Assembly (NCBI RefSeq): GCF_001038485.1
Contig: NZ_LDUE01000063.1
Coordinates: 62,001 to 126,000, forward strand
From: Ornithinibacillus californiensis
GTDB lineage: Bacteria; Bacillota; Bacilli; Bacillales; Amphibacillaceae
Length of the DNA: 64,000 nucleotides
Reading direction: 5' to 3'
The translations under genes were made by a program, and so were the position numbers. Shown piece by piece: positions 52,628 to 60,898 of the stretch. Every line of letters begins with the position of its first letter. Positions within the stretch are counted from its first letter, which is position 1. Under the pieces are notes generated by a model, which was not told the DNA's origin, made no database searches, and was given only the letters and a program-made list of their open reading frames with translations.

Positions 52628-53833
52628 GTGACAACAGAAAAATTATATTACCAAGATCAATACTTAGGACGCTTCACAGCAAATGTCCTTCATTCAGGTA
52701 AAGATGAAGCGGGACAATTCTATGTTGTCTTAGATCAAACAGCATTTTATCCCACTGGAGGTGGACAACCTCATGACACCGGAACATTGAATAATGTACA
52801 AGTTTTTAATGTGGAGGAAATAGATGGTGAAATAAGACACTATCTAAGTGAAGAAATTGATGCAAGTAAAGAATGTGTAGGAGAAATTAATTGGGACAGA
52901 AGAATGGATCATATGCAGCAGCATGCGGGACAACATATATTAACTGCAGCCTTTGAAGAAGAGTTCGGTATAAAGACAGTAAGTTTTCATTTAGGAAAAG
53001 AGATATGCTCCATTGATTTAGCAACCGATCAACTATCTGAAGAAAGAGCAATTGAAGTAGAGAAAATAGCAAACCTCATTATCATTGAAAATCGACCAAT
53101 TGAAACTAGATGGGTGACAGAAGAAGAACTAGCTAACTATAAGCTGCGTAAAGAACTTGCCGTTTCAGAAAATATTCGACTAGTCATCATTCCAGATTTT
53201 GATTATAACGGTTGTGGTGGTACACATCCTAAATCCACTGGACAAGTCGGTTCGATTGAAATTTTGCATTGGGAAAAGCAAAAAAGTCATATCCGGTTAT
53301 ACTTTGTTTGTGGAAGGAGAGTTCGACAACAGCTTCATGAGAAACATCTAGTAATTCAAAAACTAACAACCCTGCTAAGTGCGCCTCAAGAACAGCTAGA
53401 AGATACAACAAAGAGGTTATTAGAACAAACAAAGGATTTAGAAAAAACAATTTTCGAATTAAAGAACCAAATAATTGAATATGAAGCGAATTCCTACATA
53501 GAAAAAGTGTTGCACCTAGATGGTAACTATTTAATAAAAGATAAGTTCCATAATCGTTCTATTACTGAAATCCAACAGCTTGCAAAATATATTACAGCTC
53601 GTACGAATAGGGGAATAGTTTTGTTTGTCAATGAAACAGAGGAAAAACTTCAACTGGTATGTGCAAGGGGGAGTGATGTGTCTTTAAGTATGAATCATTT
53701 GGTGAAGTCAATTCTACCTACTATTAACGGAAAAGGCGGTGGAAGTGATTCGATCGCCCAGGGTGGAGGTGATAAACTTGTTCCAGCAGAAGAATTACTG
53801 GAGATGTTGGTAAATCCGGATGAAAAATATTAA
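52628..53833 (+). CDS. Alanyl-tRNA editing protein, AlaX large type
   Basis: A 401-residue AlaX-L protein that deacylates Ser- or Gly-tRNA-Ala. The N-terminal β-barrel precedes the editing core with zinc ligands His99 and His103 (QQHAGQH) and the CGGTHP motif near residue 196. A coiled coil follows (about 230-285), then a C-terminal DHHA1 domain with GKGGGSDSIAQGGG. GTG start behind AGGTGG. Editing domain of AlaRS without the synthetase core. Confidence 0.9.
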   Translation: MTTEKLYYQDQYLGRFTANVLHSGKDEAGQFYVVLDQTAFYPTGGGQPHDTGTLNNVQVFNVEEIDGEIRHYLSEEIDASKECVGEINWDRRMDHMQQHAGQHILTAAFEEEFGIKTVSFHLGKEICSIDLATDQLSEERAIEVEKIANLIIIENRPIETRWVTEEELANYKLRKELAVSENIRLVIIPDFDYNGCGGTHPKSTGQVGSIEILHWEKQKSHIRLYFVCGRRVRQQLHEKHLVIQKLTTLLSAPQEQLEDTTKRLLEQTKDLEKTIFELKNQIIEYEANSYIEKVLHLDGNYLIKDKFHNRSITEIQQLAKYITARTNRGIVLFVNETEEKLQLVCARGSDVSLSMNHLVKSILPTINGKGGGSDSIAQGGGDKLVPAEELLEMLVNPDEKY

Positions 53834-53928
53834 AGTGAACAGAATACAAAATGGAATAGTGCACATTTTTCAAATTAGTACATATACTAACTTCTGTGTG
53901 AATAAGGGGCATGGAAGGGTGAGTTTAA

Positions 53929-54063
53929 ATGGGAAATCTTAAATCAATAATCAACAATGAACATAAGGCTTGTACAAATGGCTATAAAGTTATAGAAGTA
54001 AATATGTCTGCTTCAAACGAAAACTTATATGCAGTTTGCACGCCAGTTAAATTGCGTGATTAG
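53929..54063 (+). CDS. Small hypothetical protein (44 aa)
   Basis: A 44-residue protein with two Cys (Cys15, Cys37). Ribosome site GAAGGG 11 bases before ATG 53929; a bidirectional terminator follows nine bases after the stop. The tight gene-terminator arrangement supports a real gene, but the family is unknown. Confidence 0.5.
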   Translation: MGNLKSIINNEHKACTNGYKVIEVNMSASNENLYAVCTPVKLRD

Positions 54064-54069
54064 GAAAAA

Positions 54070-54118
54070 AACAATCTCGTTTGCTATTTTACATATAACG
54101 AGATTGTTTTTTTTTTTG
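54070..54118. terminator. Bidirectional terminator
   Basis: AACAATCTCGTT and AACGAGATTGTT stem; T-runs on both strands (T11 on the plus side). Confidence 0.9.
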
Positions 54119-54138
54119 AAGTATTTGAAGAGGACTTT

Positions 54139-55038
54139 TCATTTTAGGCTATGTAATAACATACCTATTATGACTAGTAAGGTACCAATAAGTGAAACAA
54201 GGCTAGGAATAGGGGCACTTAGAATAATTATTTCCCCTATTAAGGCAAAGATTACTTCTCCTGATTGTGTTGCTTCAACACCAGCAAGTTTACGATTATC
54301 ATATTGAACCAATTCAGTAGCATAGAAAAATAATGCTGTTGCGATAATTCCGGAAGAAATAGCAACAATCAACGTTTGGATGATTTGACTAGAGCTTGGA
54401 AATCCATGGAACATGAGTCCATAAATGGATAGAGCCAACCAAAAGGGCATGGAAGCTATAGTCATTCCAAGTATTCGCTGAAATGTATTTAAATCCCCAT
54501 TAACTAGTTGCATCATTTTTCGGTTACCTAGCGGATAAGCAAAAGCTGAAATGATCAGTGGAACTATTGTGAGGATTACATTAATCATCGGGACTTCCGT
54601 TGCGTGATCAACCTGCATCATACCTATACCAATTAAGATAATCACAGAAAATAAAATACTTTGTAGGGGGAGTATTTGTTTCTGACTTTTAGTGATAAAA
54701 GGAACAAGAAGGCTCCCTGCTACAATTGTTAATTGAAAGGTAGCTGCTACTAGCCAGCCGGGGCCATATGAACTAGCAAAGGTTAATGGCGCATAAAACA
54801 GTCCAAATCCTACTATACTCCAAATCAACCAAGGAACAGGGGTACGTTTTATATGAGTTATAACAGGCTTTACGTTTTGTTTATACCCTACAATTATAAA
54901 CAGAATAGGTAACATAAAAATAAATCGGAGCGAAGCACTCCAGACCCAGCTTCCTCCTTCTAAATCCATCGAACGGTTTAAAACAAAAGTGACCGAGAAA
55001 AATAGTGCCCCAAATAAACCAATAACAATTGCTTTCAT
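54139..55038 (-). CDS. DMT-superfamily multidrug efflux transporter
   Basis: A 299-residue membrane protein with ten hydrophobic segments, matching the multidrug resistance efflux (EmrE-like, PF13536) branch of the drug/metabolite superfamily. The N-terminus contains FVLNRSMDLEGGSWVWSASL and the C-terminal half EATQSGEVIFALIGE. ATG 55038 after AGGAGG is preferred to a start 48 bases upstream. Divergent from the zorA-like gene. Confidence 0.85.
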   Translation of the reverse strand: MKAIVIGLFGALFFSVTFVLNRSMDLEGGSWVWSASLRFIFMLPILFIIVGYKQNVKPVITHIKRTPVPWLIWSIVGFGLFYAPLTFASSYGPGWLVAATFQLTIVAGSLLVPFITKSQKQILPLQSILFSVIILIGIGMMQVDHATEVPMINVILTIVPLIISAFAYPLGNRKMMQLVNGDLNTFQRILGMTIASMPFWLALSIYGLMFHGFPSSSQIIQTLIVAISSGIIATALFFYATELVQYDNRKLAGVEATQSGEVIFALIGEIIILSAPIPSLVSLIGTLLVIIGMLLHSLK

Positions 55039-55273
55039 GGTGTCCTCCTGTATATTTAAATGGCCAACTATGAAATAGTATAACAAAATTATTCCCTGAA
55101 TGAATAGAAGAGTCTAATAATTTAATATTATCAGGGAATAAAAGTTTCTTATTAAGCTTTTCTTCAATCAAAATCGATAGCACACAATCCACTACTCATG
55201 AATTGGCCAAGTTAAGAATAGGATGGATTATAGCATTATTTGGTCGAATCTTTTTAGTGGGGAGCGGTAATAA

Positions 55274-57103
55274 GTGGTGCAATTTCTATTAGAGATTTTT
55301 ACTAGTGAGGAAAAGGCGGAGGCAATTCTTGCAAGTCCGTTTATTGAGCTTATATTTATGGCTCTTATAGTTGGATTTATCATCGCATTAGTCGTTCATT
55401 TTATGTTGTACAGTAAACTAAAGAAATTACGTAACTATATAAGTGAAACCGGCCGAATGGATGTCGAACCCCTTCAAACATTCCAAAAAGAATATGAAAA
55501 AAAACAACAGGAGGATTCAGTTACAGTAGAAACATATGTACAATCGAAGTTTTCTAGTTGGAAAGTATTTGGAATTCCAGTAGTTAGTCTTATAAAGATG
55601 ATACAGGTGACAGTATCTGTCTTTATTTTAATAGGTGTATTAGGTACATTTATTGGATTAACCATTTCATTAGGAAGTATTAGTGCTACTGGTGATCAAT
55701 TAGTGGAGAATATTGCATCCGTTCTAGCGGGAATAGATGTCGCTTTTTACACTAGTATAGCTGGAATGGGATTCTCGCTGATTATGACCATTTTATTAAA
55801 AACCTTGAATACAGAACATATGTTAACCGATATTATGTTAGAAGTAGAGTCTAACCTAGAGGGTAGAGAGGATAATAACTTAAGTAAATTGATTCATGTT
55901 TCTGAAATGATAAATCAATCGATAAAGAATTTACAAGAGTCGAATCAGCAATCTTTAGGAAGTATTGAACAAGCTTTTGAAGGTTTTCAAGAATATACAA
56001 CTGGATTACAGCAGTCAGCTAGAGATTTATCTCATTTTAATGATGGGCTTTCAAAGAACCTGGAAGAATTTCATAGCTTGTTCGATCAAATGAAAGAAGT
56101 TACAGACGGATTCGGAGAAGGAACTTCACGGTTAAACGAGAACTTTGATTCTCTATTTACTTATTTTAAACGGGTTGATGAGAAGAATGAACGTTTAGTT
56201 CAAACAGTAGAGGGTACGTATGAAAAGGTAAAGAATGCATCCGAGACTCAGAAAGCGACGTTACAGCGATTTGAACATGTTGTTTCTGACTTAAAAGAAT
56301 TTACTTCTTCTATATTACAAGGTCAACAATCTGTTCAAGATTCATTTGGGAAGATTCTACAGCAAAGCAATTTATTAGTTAATAAAATGGAGAATCATAA
56401 TAGAGAATTTAAGCAAATATTCGGCAGTGATTTATCAGCAAAACTTACTAGTATTACATCGTACCTAGCGGAATTATCAAGAGAGTTCGATCGCTTAGGT
56501 GAATGCATCACTGATTTACCAGAGGCATTACAGATAATTAATCAGACCCAGATGGAGTACAAACAGCTATTAACGGACCGTTTTGAAGAATTAAAACATT
56601 TTAATCGAACATTTGGTAATCATTTAAAAGAACATACGACAGAATCTATGGCATTTGAAAGAAACTTACGGGCTGCTACGAAGACGTTTGAACAGGTTAG
56701 TATCAAAAATAATCAACTGATGCAGGAAATCGATTCAAAAATAAATCAAATGAACCAATCGTTTAATTACCGCGAAAATCAGATGGAAACAAGTGTTACC
56801 ATGTTAAAAGATACACTTTCCAGTTATGTGTCTAGTTTAGAAGGAACTTTTGGAAATCGGTTAGATCAGGTCGTTCGAAATATATCTAGTTCGATGGATC
56901 AGACTAATGAAAATATGAAACGCGAATTTATGGAAATACGAAGAATAACAGAACAAATCCAACAAAGTAATTCACAGTACACACAGCAGATGCTCCAAGA
57001 ATTGGGTAGGGAAATGCAAGCCTTAATCAGGCAACTCAGTGTTGTAAGTCAACAAGGTCCATCAAGGCCTCCTGGGATAGGGATGAATCAAAATGGATAC
57101 TAA
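55274..57103 (+). CDS. ZorA-like MotA/TolQ/ExbB channel protein with long tail
   Basis: A 609-residue protein. Membrane segments are at about 24-46, 108-133 and 147-174; the last two carry the MotA/TolQ/ExbB signature (FILIGVLGTFIGLTISLGSI and LAGIDVAFYTSIAGMGFSLI), which forms the proton channel. Residues ~190-590 are one long Gln/Glu/Asn-rich helical, coiled-coil-prone tail ending in a Pro/Gly-rich tip. This is the plan of ZorA from the Zorya anti-phage system (MotA core plus long cytoplasmic tail), not of a flagellar MotA. GTG start. Overlaps the OmpA/MotB-like gene by 11 bases. No ZorC, ZorD, ZorE or other effector is adjacent. Confidence 0.8.
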   Translation: MVQFLLEIFTSEEKAEAILASPFIELIFMALIVGFIIALVVHFMLYSKLKKLRNYISETGRMDVEPLQTFQKEYEKKQQEDSVTVETYVQSKFSSWKVFGIPVVSLIKMIQVTVSVFILIGVLGTFIGLTISLGSISATGDQLVENIASVLAGIDVAFYTSIAGMGFSLIMTILLKTLNTEHMLTDIMLEVESNLEGREDNNLSKLIHVSEMINQSIKNLQESNQQSLGSIEQAFEGFQEYTTGLQQSARDLSHFNDGLSKNLEEFHSLFDQMKEVTDGFGEGTSRLNENFDSLFTYFKRVDEKNERLVQTVEGTYEKVKNASETQKATLQRFEHVVSDLKEFTSSILQGQQSVQDSFGKILQQSNLLVNKMENHNREFKQIFGSDLSAKLTSITSYLAELSREFDRLGECITDLPEALQIINQTQMEYKQLLTDRFEELKHFNRTFGNHLKEHTTESMAFERNLRAATKTFEQVSIKNNQLMQEIDSKINQMNQSFNYRENQMETSVTMLKDTLSSYVSSLEGTFGNRLDQVVRNISSSMDQTNENMKREFMEIRRITEQIQQSNSQYTQQMLQELGREMQALIRQLSVVSQQGPSRPPGIGMNQNGY

Positions 57104-57785
57104 ATATCAAAGGCTCTTTAAGCGGGAAAGTGATGAGGGGCACTTTTGGCCATCCTTTACAGATGTATTAACGATTATTTTATTATGTTTTATATTAATT
57201 TTTATCGTAATGATGGTTATTAAGTCTTTTCAAATTGAAGAGATGAAGCGAACAATTGACCAAATTATGGGAGTAAGGGTTAACATTGTAAATGATCTCA
57301 AAGAGGAATTTAACGATTCCTCAACAGGCATTACTGTCGATGAAAAAACAGGTGCTATTATTTTTAATACGGATATTCTTTTTGAATTTGATCAAGCAAA
57401 ATTAAAACCAGAGTCATATCAGTTTTTAGATGAATTCATACCTAAATATTTAGATGTATTATTGGGGAGCGGTTACGAAGAGTATGTAGCGGAGATTATA
57501 ATAGAAGGCCATACCGATCGAAGTGGGAGTTATTTGTATAACCTTGAACTTGCTCAGAATAGAGCCTATAGTGTTGCTTCCTATATTCTAAGTGATGATT
57601 TTCCATATGAAAATATCCAAGAGCATTTACAAGAAAAGTTGACGGTAAATAGTAAATCGTATACGGATTTCCGCGAGGATGAAACGGGAGAGTACAGTGC
57701 AGAAGCTTCTAGAAGAGTAGAGTTTAAATTTAGGTTGAAGGATGAAGAAATATTAAATAAGACAAGAGAAATCTTGGGTGAGTAA
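57093..57785 (+). CDS. ZorB-like MotB/OmpA domain protein
   Basis: A 230-residue partner of the channel protein. It has one membrane helix (about 23-44) with the proton-carrying Asp24 at its start (PSFTDVLT), a short linker, then an OmpA/MotB peptidoglycan-binding domain (about 88-215) with FEFDQAKLKPES, GHTD (139-142), LAQNRA and RRVEFKF. It should anchor to the wall while the channel subunit rotates or gates. Flagellar motor genes are absent here. Starts inside the preceding gene; a terminator follows at once. Confidence 0.85.
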   Translation: MDTKYQRLFKRESDEGHFWPSFTDVLTIILLCFILIFIVMMVIKSFQIEEMKRTIDQIMGVRVNIVNDLKEEFNDSSTGITVDEKTGAIIFNTDILFEFDQAKLKPESYQFLDEFIPKYLDVLLGSGYEEYVAEIIIEGHTDRSGSYLYNLELAQNRAYSVASYILSDDFPYENIQEHLQEKLTVNSKSYTDFREDETGEYSAEASRRVEFKFRLKDEEILNKTREILGE

Positions 57786-57820
57786 AAGTAAGTGGGGGAC
57801 GTTAATCCCCTTACTTTTTT
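57786..57820 (+). terminator. Terminator of the zorAB-like operon
   Basis: AAGTAAGTGGGG pairs with CCCCTTACTT (two bulged bases), then TTTTTT. It limits the operon to two genes. Confidence 0.8.
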
Positions 57821-57883
57821 ATTGCACAAAAAGCATATTTCAAATGTGCTTCTCCATACTAAGGATAAAGGAGGGAAGTACGT

Positions 57884-58048
57884 ATGGCAAAACGATCCAA
57901 GAAAAGTCGACCAGATCAAAAAAATAAACAAGGTTTTGATTCAAGCAAACAGGATACAGAGTTCTCAACGGAATTCGGCAGTGCAAAGGCTAATCAAGCA
58001 CATAAAGAAAAGGCGAAAAAGGCTAGAGCAAATAAACAAAGCAATTAA
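57884..58048 (+). CDS. Small gamma-SASP-like protein (54 aa)
   Basis: A 54-residue, Lys/Gln/Asn-rich protein behind GGAGGG. Residues 24-33 read DTEFSTEFGS, resembling the TEFASE block of gamma-type spore proteins, and the tail KANQAHKEKAKKARANKQ has similar low-complexity composition. Probably a spore protein; compare the gene at 7,766. Confidence 0.6.
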   Translation: MAKRSKKSRPDQKNKQGFDSSKQDTEFSTEFGSAKANQAHKEKAKKARANKQSN

Positions 58049-58076
58049 ATTATAGTTAATAAAGGAGAGTGTGATC

Positions 58077-58202
58077 ATGACCCGTTCTAATAGAGAAAAG
58101 GAAAGAGAAAAGCGCTCAAAAAAGAATGCACAGAATCCGCATGGTAAAGTGAAGTCATTGGACCAATTAGCGGAGGAAGCAGGTAAAAACGGTAAACTCT
58201 GA
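58077..58202 (+). CDS. Small basic protein (41 aa)
   Basis: A 41-residue protein: basic first half (NREKEREKRSKK), then NPHGKVKSLDQLAEEAG. It resembles the DUF6254-like small proteins of Bacillaceae as I remember them; not verified. Ribosome site AAAGGAGAG. Lies 28 bp after the SASP-like gene and may share its transcript. Confidence 0.6.
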   Translation: MTRSNREKEREKRSKKNAQNPHGKVKSLDQLAEEAGKNGKL

Positions 58203-58235
58203 CGTCATTTTTACACGAGATATAGGAGAATAGTG

Positions 58236-58445
58236 ATGGAAAAACTAACCCATGAAGAAATGATAAAACGACTCAATGAACTACTAGATGAAGATGTCAC
58301 AAAGCCATTTGAAGAACAGTTAGAAAATGCTGGTGAACATGGACATCCTAGTTTTGCCGTTTCTAATAGTGAAGGGAAAACCGTAGAAATAGGCGTTGAA
58401 TGGGACAAGGAAGCAGATCAGCTATATTTTACAATTGATGTTTAG
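58236..58445 (+). CDS. Small hypothetical protein (69 aa)
   Basis: A 69-residue protein with an acidic helical N-terminal half (EEMIKRLNELLDED) and a β-rich C-terminal half (GKTVEIGVEWDKEADQLYFTI). Ribosome site AGGAGA; start ATG 58236 (GTG 58233 also possible). Family unknown. Third gene in a row of small genes. Confidence 0.6.
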   Translation: MEKLTHEEMIKRLNELLDEDVTKPFEEQLENAGEHGHPSFAVSNSEGKTVEIGVEWDKEADQLYFTIDV

Positions 58446-58454
58446 ATAAACAAA

Positions 58455-58490
58455 AAAATAAGAGTTGAATTACTCAGCTCTTATTTTTTA
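58455..58490. terminator. Bidirectional terminator
   Basis: AATAAGAGTTGA and TCAGCTCTTATT stem (one G-U), TTTTTT after. Confidence 0.8.
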
Positions 58491-59087
58491 ACTAACAACA
58501 CTTTCTTTGTTTTCTATATTACGATTTCTTTTCTGATGGTATTTTCTTTTTATATAGAAGTAGCCCAATAAGATAATTGCAATTCCGCCCATAATATACG
58601 AAAGATAGTTGGTGACAAATTCTTCTGAAGCTTGTCCGTACAGATAAAAGGCTATTCCGACTATATAAAATTTAACAGCTCTTCCGATTGCTGCATAGCC
58701 AATTAATTTCCAAAGTGAATAGTGAAAAGCTCCGGAAAGGATAGTAAATACTTTAAAAGGAATTGGAGTAAAGGCACCTATTAAAATGGCTGCTTCACCG
58801 TTTTTATTAAAGGATTCAGTGGTTTTATCCACCCACTTTTTCTTAAGAAACCTATGCAAGACAGGTTCACCGAATTTTTTTCCAATCAAATATCCAAGTG
58901 GAGTTCCCATTAGACATGCAATATAACCAATGGTAGCCAACCATAGAGCGTTCTCTGGTGTTAACATACTCAAAGATACTTGGGTGAAAAATGCAGGTAT
59001 TGGGAAAATAATTGCATCAATAAAGGAATGAATGAACATTCCTAACATGCCGAAATCCTCAAAAAATTCACTGACTTGCTGGACCAT
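58488..59087 (-). CDS. VTT/DedA-like membrane protein (YqaA type)
   Basis: A 199-residue membrane protein with the VTT domain: FIDAIIFPIPAFFTQ near the N-terminus, GYIACLMGTPLGYLIGKKFG in the middle, and AFTPIPFKVFTILSG, the conserved (F/Y)xxP...G block. DedA-type proteins flip lipid carriers across the membrane. The Lys/Arg-rich C-terminus is cytoplasmic. Confidence 0.85.
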   Translation of the reverse strand: MVQQVSEFFEDFGMLGMFIHSFIDAIIFPIPAFFTQVSLSMLTPENALWLATIGYIACLMGTPLGYLIGKKFGEPVLHRFLKKKWVDKTTESFNKNGEAAILIGAFTPIPFKVFTILSGAFHYSLWKLIGYAAIGRAVKFYIVGIAFYLYGQASEEFVTNYLSYIMGGIAIILLGYFYIKRKYHQKRNRNIENKESVVS

Positions 59088-59192
59088 GACCCATCTCCTT
59101 TTAAAATGAATCTTAATTTTTCTAAATTATATCATATAAATAAAGATAACCCTCTCCTGAACTACAAAATTTGTCGAAATGAAATTAAACAT

Positions 59193-59232
59193 AAAAAAAG
59201 GACAGTAACCTCCTTTTTGGAGAGTACTGCCC
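59193..59232 (-). terminator. Terminator of the 29-aa gene
   Basis: GGACAGTAACCTCC and GGAGAGTACTGCCC arms (two mismatches); on the minus strand TTTTTTT follows. Confidence 0.7.
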
Positions 59233-59239
59233 TGTAAGT

Positions 59240-59329
59240 TTATTGTCTGTTTTTGGGATATCTTTCTTTACCCTTCATCTCATTTAATTCTTTTTTAGTT
59301 TTATGTTTTTTCTTTTTGTCTTTTGCCAT
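59240..59329 (-). CDS. Small Lys-rich peptide (29 aa)
   Basis: A 29-residue peptide with about a dozen Lys residues (AKDKKKKHKTKKELNEMKG) behind GGAGGG, with a terminator just after the stop. These two signals support a real gene. Family unknown; may be a small spore or nucleic-acid-binding peptide. Lies downstream of the FtsZ-like gene in the same direction. Confidence 0.5.
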   Translation of the reverse strand: MAKDKKKKHKTKKELNEMKGKERYPKNRQ

Positions 59330-59410
59330 TAGAATCCCTCCTTGACCTTAGTTTAAACGAATGTAGATAAAAAATGTAAACAAGGTAAGAGAAGAATTCA
59401 TAAGCATTTT

Positions 59411-60238
59411 TTAACGAGTTTCAGCTAACCATTTTCTAATGAAGTTTTTATATTTTATGGATGGTTTTTTATCCGAAAGAATTGGTGTCTCTATAGGATC
59501 CTGTATTCCATTTACTAGTAATGTAATTTTAAACCGCTGACCAGGCTCATCTATAAAATAGGAGCCAATTTTAAATAGCTCTGCTTTGTCGAATAAGTCA
59601 TTAAGCCTTAAGTTTATTTGCCTAAATGCTTCCATATCAACCTCTCTAGTGTAGCCGATATTGATAATTAACTGTTCAGCCTCTGTGAAGTCGTTGGGTA
59701 GATATGGTGTGGCAATCATATATTTTAAGGGCTCATCAAAATTTCTTCCCTCGATTGTATGTACAAATAATGGTCCGCGATTCCTATTAATAAAAGTTTT
59801 AATATCTTGGTAGTCAATATTGATCTTACCAGTTTCGTCGACCATTTCTCGTAGCGTTTGCATAGATTTTTCCTCAATTTTATCAAAAGCTTGCCTAGCT
59901 TCATGGATAGGGGTATTTGGATCTATAGTTTCCATCAATCCATCACTATCAAAAAAGATAACTGCATCACAGTAATCACGCATGACATAATACTGCTCTT
60001 TTGCTGTCATTTGTCTTCTTTTGCCTTCAAAACGGAATGGAAAGCGAAAGACGCCAATGAGCAGTGGTTTTCTTTCTCTCAAGTTCTTTAGCTTCACACC
60101 CAATTCTTGTGTTTCGCTAGGATTACCACCGATAAAACGATAGAAACAAAGATCATCTTGTTGTAGTTCTGCAATAATCGATTGTCTTTTATCCGAAAAG
60201 TCTGTATTCAATCTAAAAGGTCCAAAGATTCTCTCCAT
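59411..60238 (-). CDS. FtsZ-like protein lacking the GTP-binding half
   Basis: A 275-residue protein collinear with residues ~130 to the end of the FtsZ fold. Matches seen: FRFPFRFEGKRRQ (65-76; FtsZ TRPFTFEGRKRQ), ETIDPNTPIHEA (103-114; FtsZ EIVDKNTPMLEA), NIDYQDIKTFI (140-150; FtsZ NLDFADVKTIM, the T7 loop with Asn140, Asp142 and catalytic-type Asp145 all kept), then the C-terminal β domain. The GGGTGTG signature is replaced by a GGNPSETQ stretch (37-44) and everything before it is only ~36 residues, so it cannot bind GTP itself. GGGAGAGG precedes the ATG, so the gene starts intact. It could dock on FtsZ through the T7 face and cap filaments (inference). Confidence 0.7.
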   Translation of the reverse strand: MERIFGPFRLNTDFSDKRQSIIAELQQDDLCFYRFIGGNPSETQELGVKLKNLRERKPLLIGVFRFPFRFEGKRRQMTAKEQYYVMRDYCDAVIFFDSDGLMETIDPNTPIHEARQAFDKIEEKSMQTLREMVDETGKINIDYQDIKTFINRNRGPLFVHTIEGRNFDEPLKYMIATPYLPNDFTEAEQLIINIGYTREVDMEAFRQINLRLNDLFDKAELFKIGSYFIDEPGQRFKITLLVNGIQDPIETPILSDKKPSIKYKNFIRKWLAETR

Positions 60239-60450
60239 GTCGCCTCTCCCAACTCTATTATTTCATTATTTTCACCATAATATCAGATTCACTCAGGAAA
60301 GTTTGTCATATTCTGTTGAGAAAAAGAACTAGTTTTGTTGAAAAATAACAGGGGTATGGAATTATTGTTTTGTCACCATAATACGTAAAAATTAATGAAG
60401 ATTATCTGTACAATCTCGGTATTCTGGTATAAGATATTTATTATGCAAAA

Positions 60451-60468
60451 TACTTACCTAGGTAAGTA
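60451..60468 (+). promoter_or_regulatory. Probable MarR operator
   Basis: TACTTACCTAGGTAAGTA, a perfect 18-bp palindrome 13 bases ahead of the MarR start codon; autorepression site by position. Confidence 0.75.
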
Positions 60469-60481
60469 ATGGAGGTGCATG

Positions 60482-60883
60482 ATGTTAAACCAGGATTTAC
60501 TTCACTTATTGAATCAACGAGTTCGTTATATTAATAAACATTTAAATGAGCAACTGCAAAAGCACGGTCTTTATAATGCACAATGGTCAATAATGTACTA
60601 TTTGTATAAAAATGGCGTTAAAACGCAATCAGAAATTATGAATTACTTTCTTGTAAATGCTCCTACGATCACCCGTACGGTCAAGCGTATGGAAGAAAAT
60701 GGATGGATAAGTCGTGTTGCAGGTCAAGATAAACGTGAGCGGTATATTGACTTAACAGATGAAGCAAAGAAGAAATATAAAGAAATTGAAGAGACTGTGT
60801 CGGAGCATGAAGTCGTAATGCTAGCTAATTTAACGACGGAAGAAAAAGAAACATTATTGAATTTACTACAGAAATTAGAATAA
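60482..60883 (+). CDS. MarR family regulator
   Basis: A 133-residue MarR-type winged-helix repressor (NAQWSIMYYLYKNGVKTQSEI; recognition helix NAPTITRTVKRMEENGWI; wing RVAGQDKRERYIDLT). Of two adjacent ATGs, 60482 has the better distance from GGAGG. It precedes an MFS exporter gene by 15 bp and has a perfect palindrome upstream, so it most likely represses the operon. Confidence 0.9.
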   Translation: MLNQDLLHLLNQRVRYINKHLNEQLQKHGLYNAQWSIMYYLYKNGVKTQSEIMNYFLVNAPTITRTVKRMEENGWISRVAGQDKRERYIDLTDEAKKKYKEIEETVSEHEVVMLANLTTEEKETLLNLLQKLE

Positions 60884-60898
60884 AGGGGAACGTACAAC

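Noticed and set aside
55274-57785. Flagellar stator MotPS/MotAB
   Set aside because: The channel protein is more than twice the length of MotA because of a long helical tail, and there are no flagellar or chemotaxis genes near.
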